From the NCBI RefSeq assembly GCF_004168285.1, contig NZ_SEWF01000043.1, positions 1 through 48,520 on the forward strand: a stretch of DNA of 48,520 nucleotides, given 5' to 3'. The translations under genes and the position numbers were made by a program. The notes beneath the pieces are model-generated. The model saw nothing but the letters and a program-made list of their open reading frames with translations. It was not told the origin of the DNA and searched no databases. This stretch comes from Emticicia agri (GTDB lineage Bacteria; Bacteroidota; Bacteroidia; Cytophagales; Spirosomataceae). Shown here in pieces: positions 9,301 to 17,623 of the stretch. How positions within the stretch are numbered: the first letter of the stretch is position 1; each line of letters begins with the position of its first letter.

Positions 9301-9340
9301 CAAATATGAAACATTTAATGTTAAGAAACAATTAAATGTT
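9301..9340 (-). promoter_or_regulatory. parA promoter region with inverted repeat
   Basis: On the minus strand CATATTTG (complement of 9301-9308) is one base from the -7 consensus and lies 28 bases before the parA ATG. Directly upstream is a perfect 10-bp inverted repeat, AACATTTAAT (9310-9319) and ATTAAATGTT (9331-9340), spaced by 11 bases, where a -33 element would fall. This is the expected position for a repressor site. Confidence 0.45.
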
Positions 9341-9374
9341 CCACGACGTGGAAAAAATGTTCCACGATGTGGAT
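9337..9374. promoter_or_regulatory. Two parS-like palindromes 21 bp apart
   Basis: TGTTCCACG-A-CGTGGAA (9337-9353) and TGTTCCACG-A-TGTGGAT (9358-9374) begin exactly 21 bases apart, two helical turns. Each half site TGTTCCACG matches the known parS half site (parS core TGTTCCACGTGGAACA), but an extra A sits at the centre of each palindrome. They are in the parA-truA intergenic region. Whether ParB tolerates the extra central base is not known; they could instead be sites of another dimeric regulator. Confidence 0.5.
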
Positions 9375-9420
9375 AAGATTGTGGAATAACTGGTTGTGAT
9401 AGCTTTTTAATCAGGCCGGA

Positions 9421-9453
9421 TTTGTTTACTTGTCGTGCACAGTGTTATCTTTG
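9421..9453 (+). promoter_or_regulatory. truA promoter, near-leaderless
   Basis: TTTG at 9421-9424 and TATCTTTG at 9446-9453 match the Bacteroidota -33/-7 consensus with a 21-base spacer. The -7 element ends only 3 bases before the ATG at 9457, so the transcript should start at or next to the start codon. Confidence 0.6.
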
Positions 9454-9456
9454 CCC

Positions 9457-10188
9457 ATGCGTTATTTAATAGAGTGTTCATATAAAGGTACGGCTTTTCA
9501 TGGCTGGCAGGTGCAAGACAATGCCCCAAGTGTGCAAGGGCATATAGAAAAAGCATTGTCAACCTTGATGAGGCAGGAAATGCAGATTGTAGGCAGCAGT
9601 AGAACCGATGCAGGCGTGCATGCTTATCAGCAGTTTGCCCACTTCGACGTGGATGCTCCTCTAAATAATATTGATAAACTGGTATATGCTATGAATGGTA
9701 TTTTGCCGAAAGACATTGCTATTCAGCAGATTAAAGTTGTGCCTGACGAATTTCATTCAAGGTTTGACGCTATGCACCGCCGATACCTTTACCGGATTTC
9801 GCCACAGAAAACACCATTCTGGCAGGACTTTTCTTATTTTTATAAAGTGCCTTTAGATATAAACCTGATGAACAGGGCAGGGGAGGTATTAAAAAACCAT
9901 ATTGATTTTCAGTGTTTCAGCAAAGTACATACCGATGTGGCAACCTTTAATTGCACCATTGAATTGGCATTCTGGGAACAACAAGACCAGTTTCTGCTGT
10001 TTCATATCAAGGCCGACCGTTTTTTGAGAGGTATGGTAAGAGCCATTGTCGGAACGATGTTAGAAGTGGGTACCGGAAAACTAAGCCTTTCAGGATTTGA
10101 AGCTATTATTTTATCAAAAAGCCGTCAGAAAGCAGGAAGAGCTGTTCCGGCAGAAGGGTTGACTTTGGTTGAAGTCGGTTACCCATAA
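9457..10188 (+). CDS. truA: tRNA pseudouridine(38-40) synthase TruA
   Basis: This enzyme converts uridines 38-40 of the tRNA anticodon stem to pseudouridine. The ATG at 9457 is chosen because MRYLIECSYKGTAFHGWQ is the conserved family N-terminus; a TTG 27 bases upstream is in frame but would lie across the promoter. The catalytic aspartate is in GSSRTDAGVHA, and FHSRFDAMHRRYLYRI and FLRGMVRAIVGTMLEVG are the other family blocks. The length of 243 residues is normal. The gene is divergent from parA and begins a three-gene run with the acetyltransferase and Sua5 genes. Confidence 0.95.
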   Translation: MRYLIECSYKGTAFHGWQVQDNAPSVQGHIEKALSTLMRQEMQIVGSSRTDAGVHAYQQFAHFDVDAPLNNIDKLVYAMNGILPKDIAIQQIKVVPDEFHSRFDAMHRRYLYRISPQKTPFWQDFSYFYKVPLDINLMNRAGEVLKNHIDFQCFSKVHTDVATFNCTIELAFWEQQDQFLLFHIKADRFLRGMVRAIVGTMLEVGTGKLSLSGFEAIILSKSRQKAGRAVPAEGLTLVEVGYP

Positions 10189-10218
10189 GACAGAATGGGA
10201 TACAAAAAAAATAGTACT

Positions 10219-10689
10219 ATGAACATTACTATACAAAAAATCGCTTCTTCGGAAGATTTAGAAGAAATAAAGGAATTGTTCCGGGAATATCAGAATTTTC
10301 TGGGTGTAAGTCTTTGTTTTCAGAATTTTGAAGAAGAGTTGACTAAACTTCCGGCCAAGTATGCCGAGCCGGAAGGGTCTATTTTTTTAGCAAAAGTAGA
10401 TGGACAAAGTGCAGGTTGTGTAGCCTTATGGAAACTGGAAGAAGGAATTTGTGAAATGAAAAGATTGTATGTAAGACCTGCCTTTCAAGGCTTGGGTTTA
10501 GGAAAGAAATTAACGGAGATAATTCTGGGAGAGGCGAAAGAGAAAGGATACAAAACAATGAAACTTGATACGCTGAGACGTCTGGAATCAGCGAATCATT
10601 TGTATAAATCGCTGCAATTTATCGAAACAAAGCCTTATAATTATAATCCCGAAGGTGATGTTGCTTATTTTGAAAAAGCTTTGGTGTAA
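10219..10689 (+). CDS. GNAT family N-acetyltransferase
   Basis: This is a 156-residue acetyltransferase of unknown substrate. The acetyl-CoA binding motif is RPAFQGLGLGKKL (the Q/RxxGxG/A pattern) preceded by the strand CEMKRLYV, and the fold ends with the motif ANHLYKSLQFIETKPYNYNP typical of the family. The ATG at 10219 is preferred; an ATG at 10195 is in frame but adds a lysine- and asparagine-rich stretch. The stop codon overlaps the ATG of the next gene (TAATG), so the two are translationally coupled. Acetyltransferases of this type can act on amino acids, antibiotics or proteins; nothing points to one. Confidence 0.85.
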   Translation: MNITIQKIASSEDLEEIKELFREYQNFLGVSLCFQNFEEELTKLPAKYAEPEGSIFLAKVDGQSAGCVALWKLEEGICEMKRLYVRPAFQGLGLGKKLTEIILGEAKEKGYKTMKLDTLRRLESANHLYKSLQFIETKPYNYNPEGDVAYFEKALV

Positions 10690-11645
10690 TGGCAAGTATA
10701 GGAAAAGACATAGCGGAAGCAATCGGGCTTTTAAACGAGGGTCATGTGATAGGAATTCCTACCGAGACAGTTTATGGGTTGGCCGGAAATGCCATCAATA
10801 CTGATGCAGTAGCAAAAATATTTGAAGTAAAGAACCGTCCCTCATTTGACCCCCTGATTATTCATACAAATAGTATTGACCGTTTTTCTGCCTATGTTAG
10901 CGAGATTGACGAAAGAGCTTTTGCACTGGCAGAGAAGTTTATGCCGGGGCCTTTAACGCTCTTACTGCCCAGAAAAGACATCATTCCTGACTTAGTAACC
11001 TCCGGATTAGATAAAGTTGCTATCAGAATACCCCAACATCCGTTAACCCTTGAATTACTGAGTCAGTTAGATTATCCTTTGGCAGCCCCGAGTGCCAATC
11101 CGTTCGGGTATATTTCTCCAACCAGTGCCGCACATGTCAATAATCAGTTAGGAGATAAAATAAAATATATTCTTGATGGAGGAACCTGTCAGGTAGGTAT
11201 TGAGTCAACCATTGTAGGTTTTGAAGCACAAGAGGCTATTGTCTATCGCAAAGGCGGCTTATCTATCGAAGAAATTGAGGGGGTAATAGGAAAAGTAAAA
11301 GTTATTGACCATTCATCCTCAAACCCACAGGCACCCGGCATGCTCAAAAGCCATTATGCGCCTAAAAAACAGCTGCTATTATTGCCGGAAAATCAGTCGG
11401 TCAGAAATGATGGAAAGAAGATAGGCTATTTAGGTTTTCAGCATTATCACCAGGAAATACCACAGCAAAATCAACTGCTACTTTCACCGGACGGTGATTT
11501 CAGAGAGGCCGCCAAGCATCTTTTTGCTTATATGAGACAATTAGATGCGATGGATGTTGATATTATTTATACTGATTTACTCCCTGAAAAAGACCTGGGC
11601 AGAGCCATTAATGACAGAATAAGAAGAGCCACTGTCAAAGAATAG
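10689..11645 (+). CDS. Threonylcarbamoyl-AMP synthase (Sua5/TsaC with C-terminal domain)
   Basis: This enzyme makes threonylcarbamoyl-AMP from threonine, bicarbonate and ATP, the first step of the t6A37 modification of ANN-decoding tRNAs. The YrdC domain covers about residues 5-190 (IPTETVYGLAGNA, KNRPSFDPLIIH, PGPLTLLL, LAAPSANPFGYISPT). A Sua5-type C-terminal domain follows after the linker around SSNPQAPGMLKSHYAPKK. At 318 residues it is the long Sua5 form rather than the short TsaC. The start overlaps the stop of the GNAT gene by one base. The gene ends 14 bases from the convergent ompA-like gene, with no terminator between them. Confidence 0.93.
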   Translation: MASIGKDIAEAIGLLNEGHVIGIPTETVYGLAGNAINTDAVAKIFEVKNRPSFDPLIIHTNSIDRFSAYVSEIDERAFALAEKFMPGPLTLLLPRKDIIPDLVTSGLDKVAIRIPQHPLTLELLSQLDYPLAAPSANPFGYISPTSAAHVNNQLGDKIKYILDGGTCQVGIESTIVGFEAQEAIVYRKGGLSIEEIEGVIGKVKVIDHSSSNPQAPGMLKSHYAPKKQLLLLPENQSVRNDGKKIGYLGFQHYHQEIPQQNQLLLSPDGDFREAAKHLFAYMRQLDAMDVDIIYTDLLPEKDLGRAINDRIRRATVKE

Positions 11646-11659
11646 CACAAAAGGCAATA

Positions 11660-14101
11660 TCAATTGAACTCTGTAACGACAAACTCTACTCTTCTGTTTT
11701 TCTGACGGTTTTCTTCGGTATCATTGGCCGAAATGGGTTGCTCCTGTCCTCTGCCTTTATGTGTCAGCCTATTAGGTGAAACGCCTTTATTGAAGAGATA
11801 ATTTGTCACTGCTTTTGCCCTTAATTCAGAAAGATACAGGTTCATTCTTGGGTCTCCTACATTATCTGTATGCCCTACCACTTCAATCATCATTTTCGGG
11901 TATCTTTTTAATAAACTCACCAGTTTGTCTAATTCCGGATAAGACTGAGGCTTAATAACAGGCTGGCTCTGGTCAAAATATACATTTTCTAATTTTACTG
12001 GCAGACCTACTGCAATGCCTTTAAAATAATCGTCGGCAATAGCAGAAGTCAATAGTTTCACCGATTCATCAGGTGCTTTCTTTTCCGGTTGTTTAGGTGT
12101 TTCGGCAACAATAACCGGAGCTTCAACTTTTTTCTCAGGGGCTTTTTCTTCGGGTTTCGGTTTTTCCTGAGTTGGCGGAGGTGTCTGCACCACTTCTATT
12201 TTCTCCATTCTTATCTCACGGCTGAAATTGGCAACAGCCATGTCTTTCAAATCAATATTTTCATTCACAGGTTTGTAGTTAGCTACCTGCGCAGTAAGCG
12301 AATATTTTTTCTCGAAATTCTGAGGAGAAACTGCCTTTGCTACATAGTTATTAACTGCAAGTACCTGATTCCCACCATCAGTAAGGCTAATTTTTACATT
12401 TGGAATCACTTCTCCGGTTTTGGCATCAACCGGATTAAAGGTAAAATTATAACCTGTTTTCTTCAGTTCAATCCGTATCACGTTGTCCACTGCTTTGGCC
12501 TGATTTACCAATTCTTTATATACCGGATAGCCCTCTGACGTAACCTCAATCTCATAACTCTTATCGGGTGTCAAGGTAGCTTTATAGCGTGTTTTTTCAG
12601 GATTGATACTGCCTTCTACAAGCGTATTACCTGTTTTTAGTTTATAATTTGAGGGCAATATATTTTTGGTATAAAAATCGGTAACCATGAAATAAATATC
12701 CGCTACAGGCACTTTTCTTATTTTCAGCGTCAGTGTTTTATTGCCTTTCAATATCGGGGCTCTATACGCCAGATAACCCTCTGTTTTTACTTCAACATTG
12801 TATTGCTCGGCAATTTTTAAATCGGCGAGCCATTCTGACTGAACATTGGTGGTTGCAATAGTAATAGGCTCATTTTTGGCATTAAAGACTCTAAGATTTG
12901 CTCCGGGAACATTCTTATTAGTTTCTTCATCTACCACAATCAGTCTGTATTGTTCTTCGGTTTTTCGGATAAGCAATATCTCCTGTACAAACTGTTGACG
13001 GGTAATCAGGTCTTTAAAGTTGATAGTCTGGTCGGCCTGCCTGTATCCGTCTGATTCAACCTCAATAGAATATTCGGTATCGGGCGATAAATTGGCTGAG
13101 AATCCCTCTTTTTCAATTTTTGCCGCAATAGACTGTTTATTTTTAAGATTGATAATGCGCATCCGGGTATTCACAATGTTTTCTCTGGTTTGCGCATCAA
13201 TGATTTTAAATAAGAAACTGTAAGTATCTTTTTGCAATTCAAACTTTTTGAGCAATACCTTTACCATTCCCTGGTCGTTGGGTGTTGGTTCAAACGAAAC
13301 CGGAACACTTATGGGCTTATATCCCTCTGAGCTTACCTCAACGGTAAATTTTTTCTTTGGGTTAAATTCAATTTTATAAGGATTGGTTTTATCCGATTGC
13401 CCCATCAGCGTTTCTTCTTCCGGCCGTAAAACTTTGTAGCTGGCGGCAATGGGTTCTTTGGTTATGGCATCCACCGCAATAAAGGAAGCAACTTGTGAGG
13501 CATTTTTCTGTAAGGCAACACTGATAAACTTATTGTTAGATTTGGCATTTATATCCAGGCTTGTGCTTTGGTATCCCGGTGCTTCTATCTGGATATTATA
13601 ACTTTTGCTATTGTCCAGCATAGCTTTCCATTCACCTGTTTTTGGATTTACTTTGGCTTCAACTTCCTGTCGGGTCTCATCAAATACTTTAACCTGAGCC
13701 GTAGTAATTATTTGCTTGTCTTTGGCATCGGTAATTAAAATAATGTATTCGTCTAAGGCTATTTCTAATAATTCTTTAAAGTTGGTTTTGCCTGCACCCA
13801 GATTTTCAAGGTCGAGCGGTACACGTTTGGTAATGTAGTTGGGCATACTGATTTCAACCTCATATTGCCCTTTGGTAGCAGGCTTGAATTGTATATCACC
13901 CTGAAGTGTTCCCTGAATTACCATCGGGTCAGCAGTACTTTTGAAATATATCTTAAAAGTAGCTGCCAGTCTTTTACCCGAGTTTTTATCGAATGCGCCG
14001 AAAGTATAGGTAGAATCAAGTTTTTTAGCCGGATTATTAGACGCAAAAGCAGAACTGATGTTGAAAATTATAAGGGCAAACAGTATGACTAAACTTTTCA
14101 T
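11660..14101 (-). CDS. OmpA-family envelope protein with seven tandem beta-sandwich repeats
   Basis: The start at 14101 gives a signal peptide (MKSLVILFALIIFNISSAFA); ten more codons are open upstream. After it come about seven repeats of 80-100 residues. Each starts with a strand like DAKTGEVIPNVKISL or VDEETNKNVPGANLRVF and ends with a motif of the form Y-x-[IV]-E-V-x-[ST]-E-G-Y (YNIQIEAPGY, FTVEVSSEGY, YSIEVESDGY, YNVEVKTEGY, YEIEVTSEGY). These resemble carboxypeptidase-regulatory or PEGA-like domains. A Pro/Glu/Lys-rich linker (about residues 640-680) leads to an OmpA peptidoglycan-binding domain with GHTDNVGDPRMNLYLSELRA and the final NRRVEFVV. I infer a periplasmic protein anchored to peptidoglycan with a long repeat stalk. 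It is transcribed alone, divergent from the WbqC-like gene. Confidence 0.85.
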   Translation of the reverse strand: MKSLVILFALIIFNISSAFASNNPAKKLDSTYTFGAFDKNSGKRLAATFKIYFKSTADPMVIQGTLQGDIQFKPATKGQYEVEISMPNYITKRVPLDLENLGAGKTNFKELLEIALDEYIILITDAKDKQIITTAQVKVFDETRQEVEAKVNPKTGEWKAMLDNSKSYNIQIEAPGYQSTSLDINAKSNNKFISVALQKNASQVASFIAVDAITKEPIAASYKVLRPEEETLMGQSDKTNPYKIEFNPKKKFTVEVSSEGYKPISVPVSFEPTPNDQGMVKVLLKKFELQKDTYSFLFKIIDAQTRENIVNTRMRIINLKNKQSIAAKIEKEGFSANLSPDTEYSIEVESDGYRQADQTINFKDLITRQQFVQEILLIRKTEEQYRLIVVDEETNKNVPGANLRVFNAKNEPITIATTNVQSEWLADLKIAEQYNVEVKTEGYLAYRAPILKGNKTLTLKIRKVPVADIYFMVTDFYTKNILPSNYKLKTGNTLVEGSINPEKTRYKATLTPDKSYEIEVTSEGYPVYKELVNQAKAVDNVIRIELKKTGYNFTFNPVDAKTGEVIPNVKISLTDGGNQVLAVNNYVAKAVSPQNFEKKYSLTAQVANYKPVNENIDLKDMAVANFSREIRMEKIEVVQTPPPTQEKPKPEEKAPEKKVEAPVIVAETPKQPEKKAPDESVKLLTSAIADDYFKGIAVGLPVKLENVYFDQSQPVIKPQSYPELDKLVSLLKRYPKMMIEVVGHTDNVGDPRMNLYLSELRAKAVTNYLFNKGVSPNRLTHKGRGQEQPISANDTEENRQKNRRVEFVVTEFN

Positions 14102-14210
14102 AAGATGTTGAAAAAGAGATATACGCTGCAAATTTCATATTTTTTAAAATAATACAACGAAGAATCTGAAATGAATTGTAAGTTTTTATGAAATTATGTT
14201 GTTTTGCCTT

Positions 14211-14852
14211 ATGGAAGAACAAGCAAAAAGCACCCTTTTGATAGATTTACAATACCTGCCCAATATCCGTTTTTTCTCGGCATTGCTGCAATTTGATGAG
14301 ATTTTACTCGAAAGTCAGGAACATTATGTCAAACAAAGCTACCGGAACAGGTGCTATCTATTAGGGGCGAATAAAGTAGAAATGCTGATTGTGCCTATAC
14401 TTGATGGCAATAAAAAAATCACGGTAAAAGAAATCAAGATAGATTATCAGCAAAGATGGACAGAAATTCATTGGCGAACCATGAAGGCTGCTTATGGGAA
14501 ATCGCCTTTTTTTGAATTTTTTGGTGATGAATTTTACCAGGCTTTGCAAAAGAAACCACAATTTTTGTGGGACTTAAATTATGAGTTACTGACAATATGT
14601 CTGAAATTGCTTAGAATAAACAAGACAATTCGTCTGACTGAAAAATACGAAAAAGAGCCGGAAAATGGTGTTTTTGATGCCAGAGGGCTTATAAACCCCA
14701 AAAAAGAGTCAGAATTCCCCTTCAACTATCAGCCGGTAGCGTATCAGCAAAACTTTGGCAATGATTTTGTACCTAACCTGAGTATTGTAGACTTACTTTT
14801 TTGCAGAGGAAACCAATCTTCAGGTATTTTAAAGAAATCTTCAATAAATTGA
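14211..14852 (+). CDS. WbqC-like family protein
   Basis: The 213-residue protein begins MEEQAKSTLLIDLQYLPNI (ATG at 14211; an ATG at 14196 is in frame but weaker). It has the WbqC-family pattern: LQYLPNIRFFSALLQFDEILLE near the start, then the conserved YRNRCYLLGANKVEMLIVPI, ITVKEIKIDYQQRWTEIHWR and AAYGKSPFFEFF. The biochemical role is unsettled; some members are in O-antigen gene clusters, while in Bacteroidota the gene commonly accompanies lepB. Here it is about 8 kb from lepB, divergent from the OmpA-like gene and upstream of clpC. Confidence 0.8.
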   Translation: MEEQAKSTLLIDLQYLPNIRFFSALLQFDEILLESQEHYVKQSYRNRCYLLGANKVEMLIVPILDGNKKITVKEIKIDYQQRWTEIHWRTMKAAYGKSPFFEFFGDEFYQALQKKPQFLWDLNYELLTICLKLLRINKTIRLTEKYEKEPENGVFDARGLINPKKESEFPFNYQPVAYQQNFGNDFVPNLSIVDLLFCRGNQSSGILKKSSIN

Positions 14853-15006
14853 ACAGAGTTTGTTAATAAATCGTTATATTGCAAATGCAAGTGTTTTATT
14901 TAAACTAATCATTAGACGCAGTATAACCATTGTAAAATTTTGAAATAATGGGAAATTAACAAGCTGAATGATTAATCATTTTTCCCTTACAATCTACATT
15001 AATTAA

Positions 15007-17541
15007 ATGGAGCCTAAATTTTCACAAAAAGTTAAAGACATCATCACCCTTGCCCGTGAAGAAGCACTTAGGCTTGGTCATGATTACATCGGAACCGAAC
15101 ACTTGATTCTGGGAATGATTCGCGACGGAGAAGGTATTGCTTTAAATCTTTTGAAAGGGGCTGGTGTATCGCTTGAGGAGTTGAGAATTACAATTGAACA
15201 AGCCACCAAAGGAACTGCTACCAATAATATTAAAAATTTGGCAAACATTCCGTTAACACGCCAATCTGAAAAAGTTTTAAAGATTACACATCTGGAGGCC
15301 AAAATCTTCAAGTCTCAATTAATAGGAACCGAACATCTGCTGTTAGCTATCCTGCGTGACGGAGATAACCTCGGCGGACAGATATTACAAAAATTCCACT
15401 TGAACTACGAACAGACTAAAGAGATGCTTGATTATCAATTAACCGGTCAGAAACCGGTAATGGAGCGTCCTGAAACTGATGATGATGATGAAAGAATTTT
15501 CGGAAGTGGCTCTGGTGGTTACCAACAAAGAAACGACCCGAAAAACCCTGAAAAATCTAAAACACCAGTATTAGATAATTTTGGACGTGACCTGACAAAA
15601 TTGGCCGAAGTCGGCAAATTAGACCCGATTGTTGGACGTGAGAAAGAAATTGAGCGTGTAGCCCAGATTCTATCGAGACGTAAGAAAAATAACCCGATAT
15701 TGATTGGAGAACCCGGTGTAGGTAAAACCGCCATCGCCGAAGGTTTAGCTTTACGTATCGTTCAGAAAAAAGTTTCGCGTATTTTGTTTGGTAAAAGAGT
15801 GGTTACGCTTGATTTAGCCTCTTTAGTAGCAGGTACCAAATACCGTGGACAGTTTGAAGAACGTATGAAAGCGGTGATGAATGAGTTAGAAAAATCGCCG
15901 GATGTGATTTTATTTATCGATGAAATTCATACGATTGTAGGGGCAGGCGGTGCAAGCGGCTCTTTAGATGCCTCTAATATGTTTAAACCAGCTTTAGCTC
16001 GTGGCGACATTCAATGTATTGGTGCAACCACCTTAGATGAATATCGTCAGTATATAGAAAAAGATGGAGCCTTGGCTCGTCGTTTCCAGATGGTAATGGT
16101 TGAAGCCACCTCTATTGAAGAAACCATCGAAATTCTGAACAATATTAAAGATAAATACGAAGACCATCACCACGTTAATTATACACCAGAGGCACTGGAA
16201 GCGGCAGTAAAATTATCGGAAAGATATATTACAGACCGTTATTTACCGGATAAAGCCATTGACGTATTAGACGAAGTGGGTGCTCGTGTACATATTAATA
16301 ATATTTCGGTACCACCGGATATCGTATTCCTTGAAGAGCAAGTTGAGTTGATTAAAAAAGAAAAAAATCAGGTTGTGAAGAGCCAGCGCTATGAAGAGGC
16401 TGCTCAGCTACGTGACCGTGAAAAGAAACTTTTAGAGCAACTCGACCGTGCGAAAGCTGCCTGGGAAGAAGAAGCTAAAACGAAACGCTATAATGTAACC
16501 GAAGACAATGTAGCTGATGTAGTAGCCATGATGACCGGAATTCCGGTGAAGCGTGTGAACATGAATGAGGGAGAGAAAATCCTTAAAATGGGAGACGCTT
16601 TACGTGGAAGGATTATCGGACAAGACCCGGCCGTTGAAAAATTAGTTAAATCAATTCAGCGTACACGTGTAGGTTTAAAAGACCCTAAAAAACCAATTGG
16701 TTCGTTTATTTTCTTAGGGCCTACCGGGGTTGGTAAAACTGAATTGGCTAAAACACTGGCTGAATACCTTTTTGATAAAGAAGATGCACTGGTGAGAATC
16801 GACATGAGTGAATATATGGAGAAATTCAGTATCTCTCGCTTGGTTGGAGCGCCTCCGGGATATGTGGGTTATGAAGAAGGTGGTCAGTTGACTGAGAAAA
16901 TCCGTAGAAAACCATATTCAGTAGTGTTACTTGACGAGATTGAAAAAGCACACCCTGATGTGTACAATATCTTGTTACAAGTGTTGGATGATGGTGTCTT
17001 GACTGATAGTTTGGGAAGAAAAGTTGACTTCCGTAATACTATCATCATTATGACCTCAAACATCGGGGTACGAGATTTGAAAGATTTTGGTTCAGGCATC
17101 GGTTTTGCTACCAAAGCCCGTACTGAAAATCAGGACGAAATGGTAAAAAGTACGATCCAGAATGCCTTGAGAAAAACTTTCTCACCTGAGTTCCTGAATC
17201 GTCTGGATGATGTAATTGTGTTCAACTCTCTGAGCCGTGAAGATATTCATAAGATTATCGACATAGCATTGAAGCGTTTAACCACTCGCATCACCAATAT
17301 TGGTTACCAGATTGAATTGACTGACAAAGCCAAAGATTTCTTATCTGATAAAGGCTATGACCAACAGTATGGCGCAAGACCATTGAATCGTGCCATTCAG
17401 AAATACGTTGAAGACCCGTTAGCAGAGGAGATTCTGAAAGGTGAAATGAAAGAAGGAGATACCATATACGTTGATTACAGTGGTGAGGGTGAGATTCTTA
17501 ACTTTACTAATGTAAAAAAACAAGCTGAAATTGAACAGTAA
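15007..17541 (+). CDS. clpC: ATP-dependent Clp protease ATP-binding subunit ClpC
   Basis: This AAA+ unfoldase feeds proteins to ClpP. The order is two Clp-N repeats (residues 1-150, beginning FSQKVKDIITLAREEALRLGHDYIG), a D1 AAA domain with Walker A GEPGVGKTA and Walker B VILFIDEIHT, a short UVR-type middle domain (RYEEAAQLRDREKKLLEQL), and a D2 AAA domain with GPTGVGKTE and VVLLDEIEKAHPD, ending in the ClpB D2-small domain (QQYGARPLNRAIQKYVEDPLAEEIL). The short middle domain separates it from ClpB. The length of 844 is normal. It has a 154-base upstream region and a strong terminator, so it is probably transcribed alone. Confidence 0.96.
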   Translation: MEPKFSQKVKDIITLAREEALRLGHDYIGTEHLILGMIRDGEGIALNLLKGAGVSLEELRITIEQATKGTATNNIKNLANIPLTRQSEKVLKITHLEAKIFKSQLIGTEHLLLAILRDGDNLGGQILQKFHLNYEQTKEMLDYQLTGQKPVMERPETDDDDERIFGSGSGGYQQRNDPKNPEKSKTPVLDNFGRDLTKLAEVGKLDPIVGREKEIERVAQILSRRKKNNPILIGEPGVGKTAIAEGLALRIVQKKVSRILFGKRVVTLDLASLVAGTKYRGQFEERMKAVMNELEKSPDVILFIDEIHTIVGAGGASGSLDASNMFKPALARGDIQCIGATTLDEYRQYIEKDGALARRFQMVMVEATSIEETIEILNNIKDKYEDHHHVNYTPEALEAAVKLSERYITDRYLPDKAIDVLDEVGARVHINNISVPPDIVFLEEQVELIKKEKNQVVKSQRYEEAAQLRDREKKLLEQLDRAKAAWEEEAKTKRYNVTEDNVADVVAMMTGIPVKRVNMNEGEKILKMGDALRGRIIGQDPAVEKLVKSIQRTRVGLKDPKKPIGSFIFLGPTGVGKTELAKTLAEYLFDKEDALVRIDMSEYMEKFSISRLVGAPPGYVGYEEGGQLTEKIRRKPYSVVLLDEIEKAHPDVYNILLQVLDDGVLTDSLGRKVDFRNTIIIMTSNIGVRDLKDFGSGIGFATKARTENQDEMVKSTIQNALRKTFSPEFLNRLDDVIVFNSLSREDIHKIIDIALKRLTTRITNIGYQIELTDKAKDFLSDKGYDQQYGARPLNRAIQKYVEDPLAEEILKGEMKEGDTIYVDYSGEGEILNFTNVKKQAEIEQ

Positions 17542-17578
17542 GAATTTATTGATAATTTGAGTTTTGTGGTAAATAAAT

Positions 17579-17611
17579 AACAAAAGCACGGCTTTTAGCT
17601 GTGCTTTTGTT
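17579..17611 (+). terminator. clpC terminator
   Basis: A perfect 11-bp stem (AACAAAAGCAC / GTGCTTTTGTT) encloses an 11-base loop with an inner GCT/AGC pair. It is followed by ATTTTTG. The T run is shared with the promoter of the next gene. Confidence 0.85.
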
Positions 17612-17618
17612 ATTTTTG
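17611..17618 (+). promoter_or_regulatory. -7 element of the methyltransferase gene, overlapping the clpC terminator
   Basis: TATTTTTG matches TAnnTTTG and ends 5 bases before the ATG at 17624. The first T is the last base of the clpC terminator stem. Transcription would start at or inside the start codon region, giving a near-leaderless mRNA. Confidence 0.5.
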
Positions 17619-17623
17619 CACCT

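Noticed and set aside
10195-10218. Earlier start codon for the GNAT gene
   Set aside because: It adds eight residues rich in Lys and Asn not expected before the first strand; the ATG at 10219 fits better, though the upstream one cannot be excluded.
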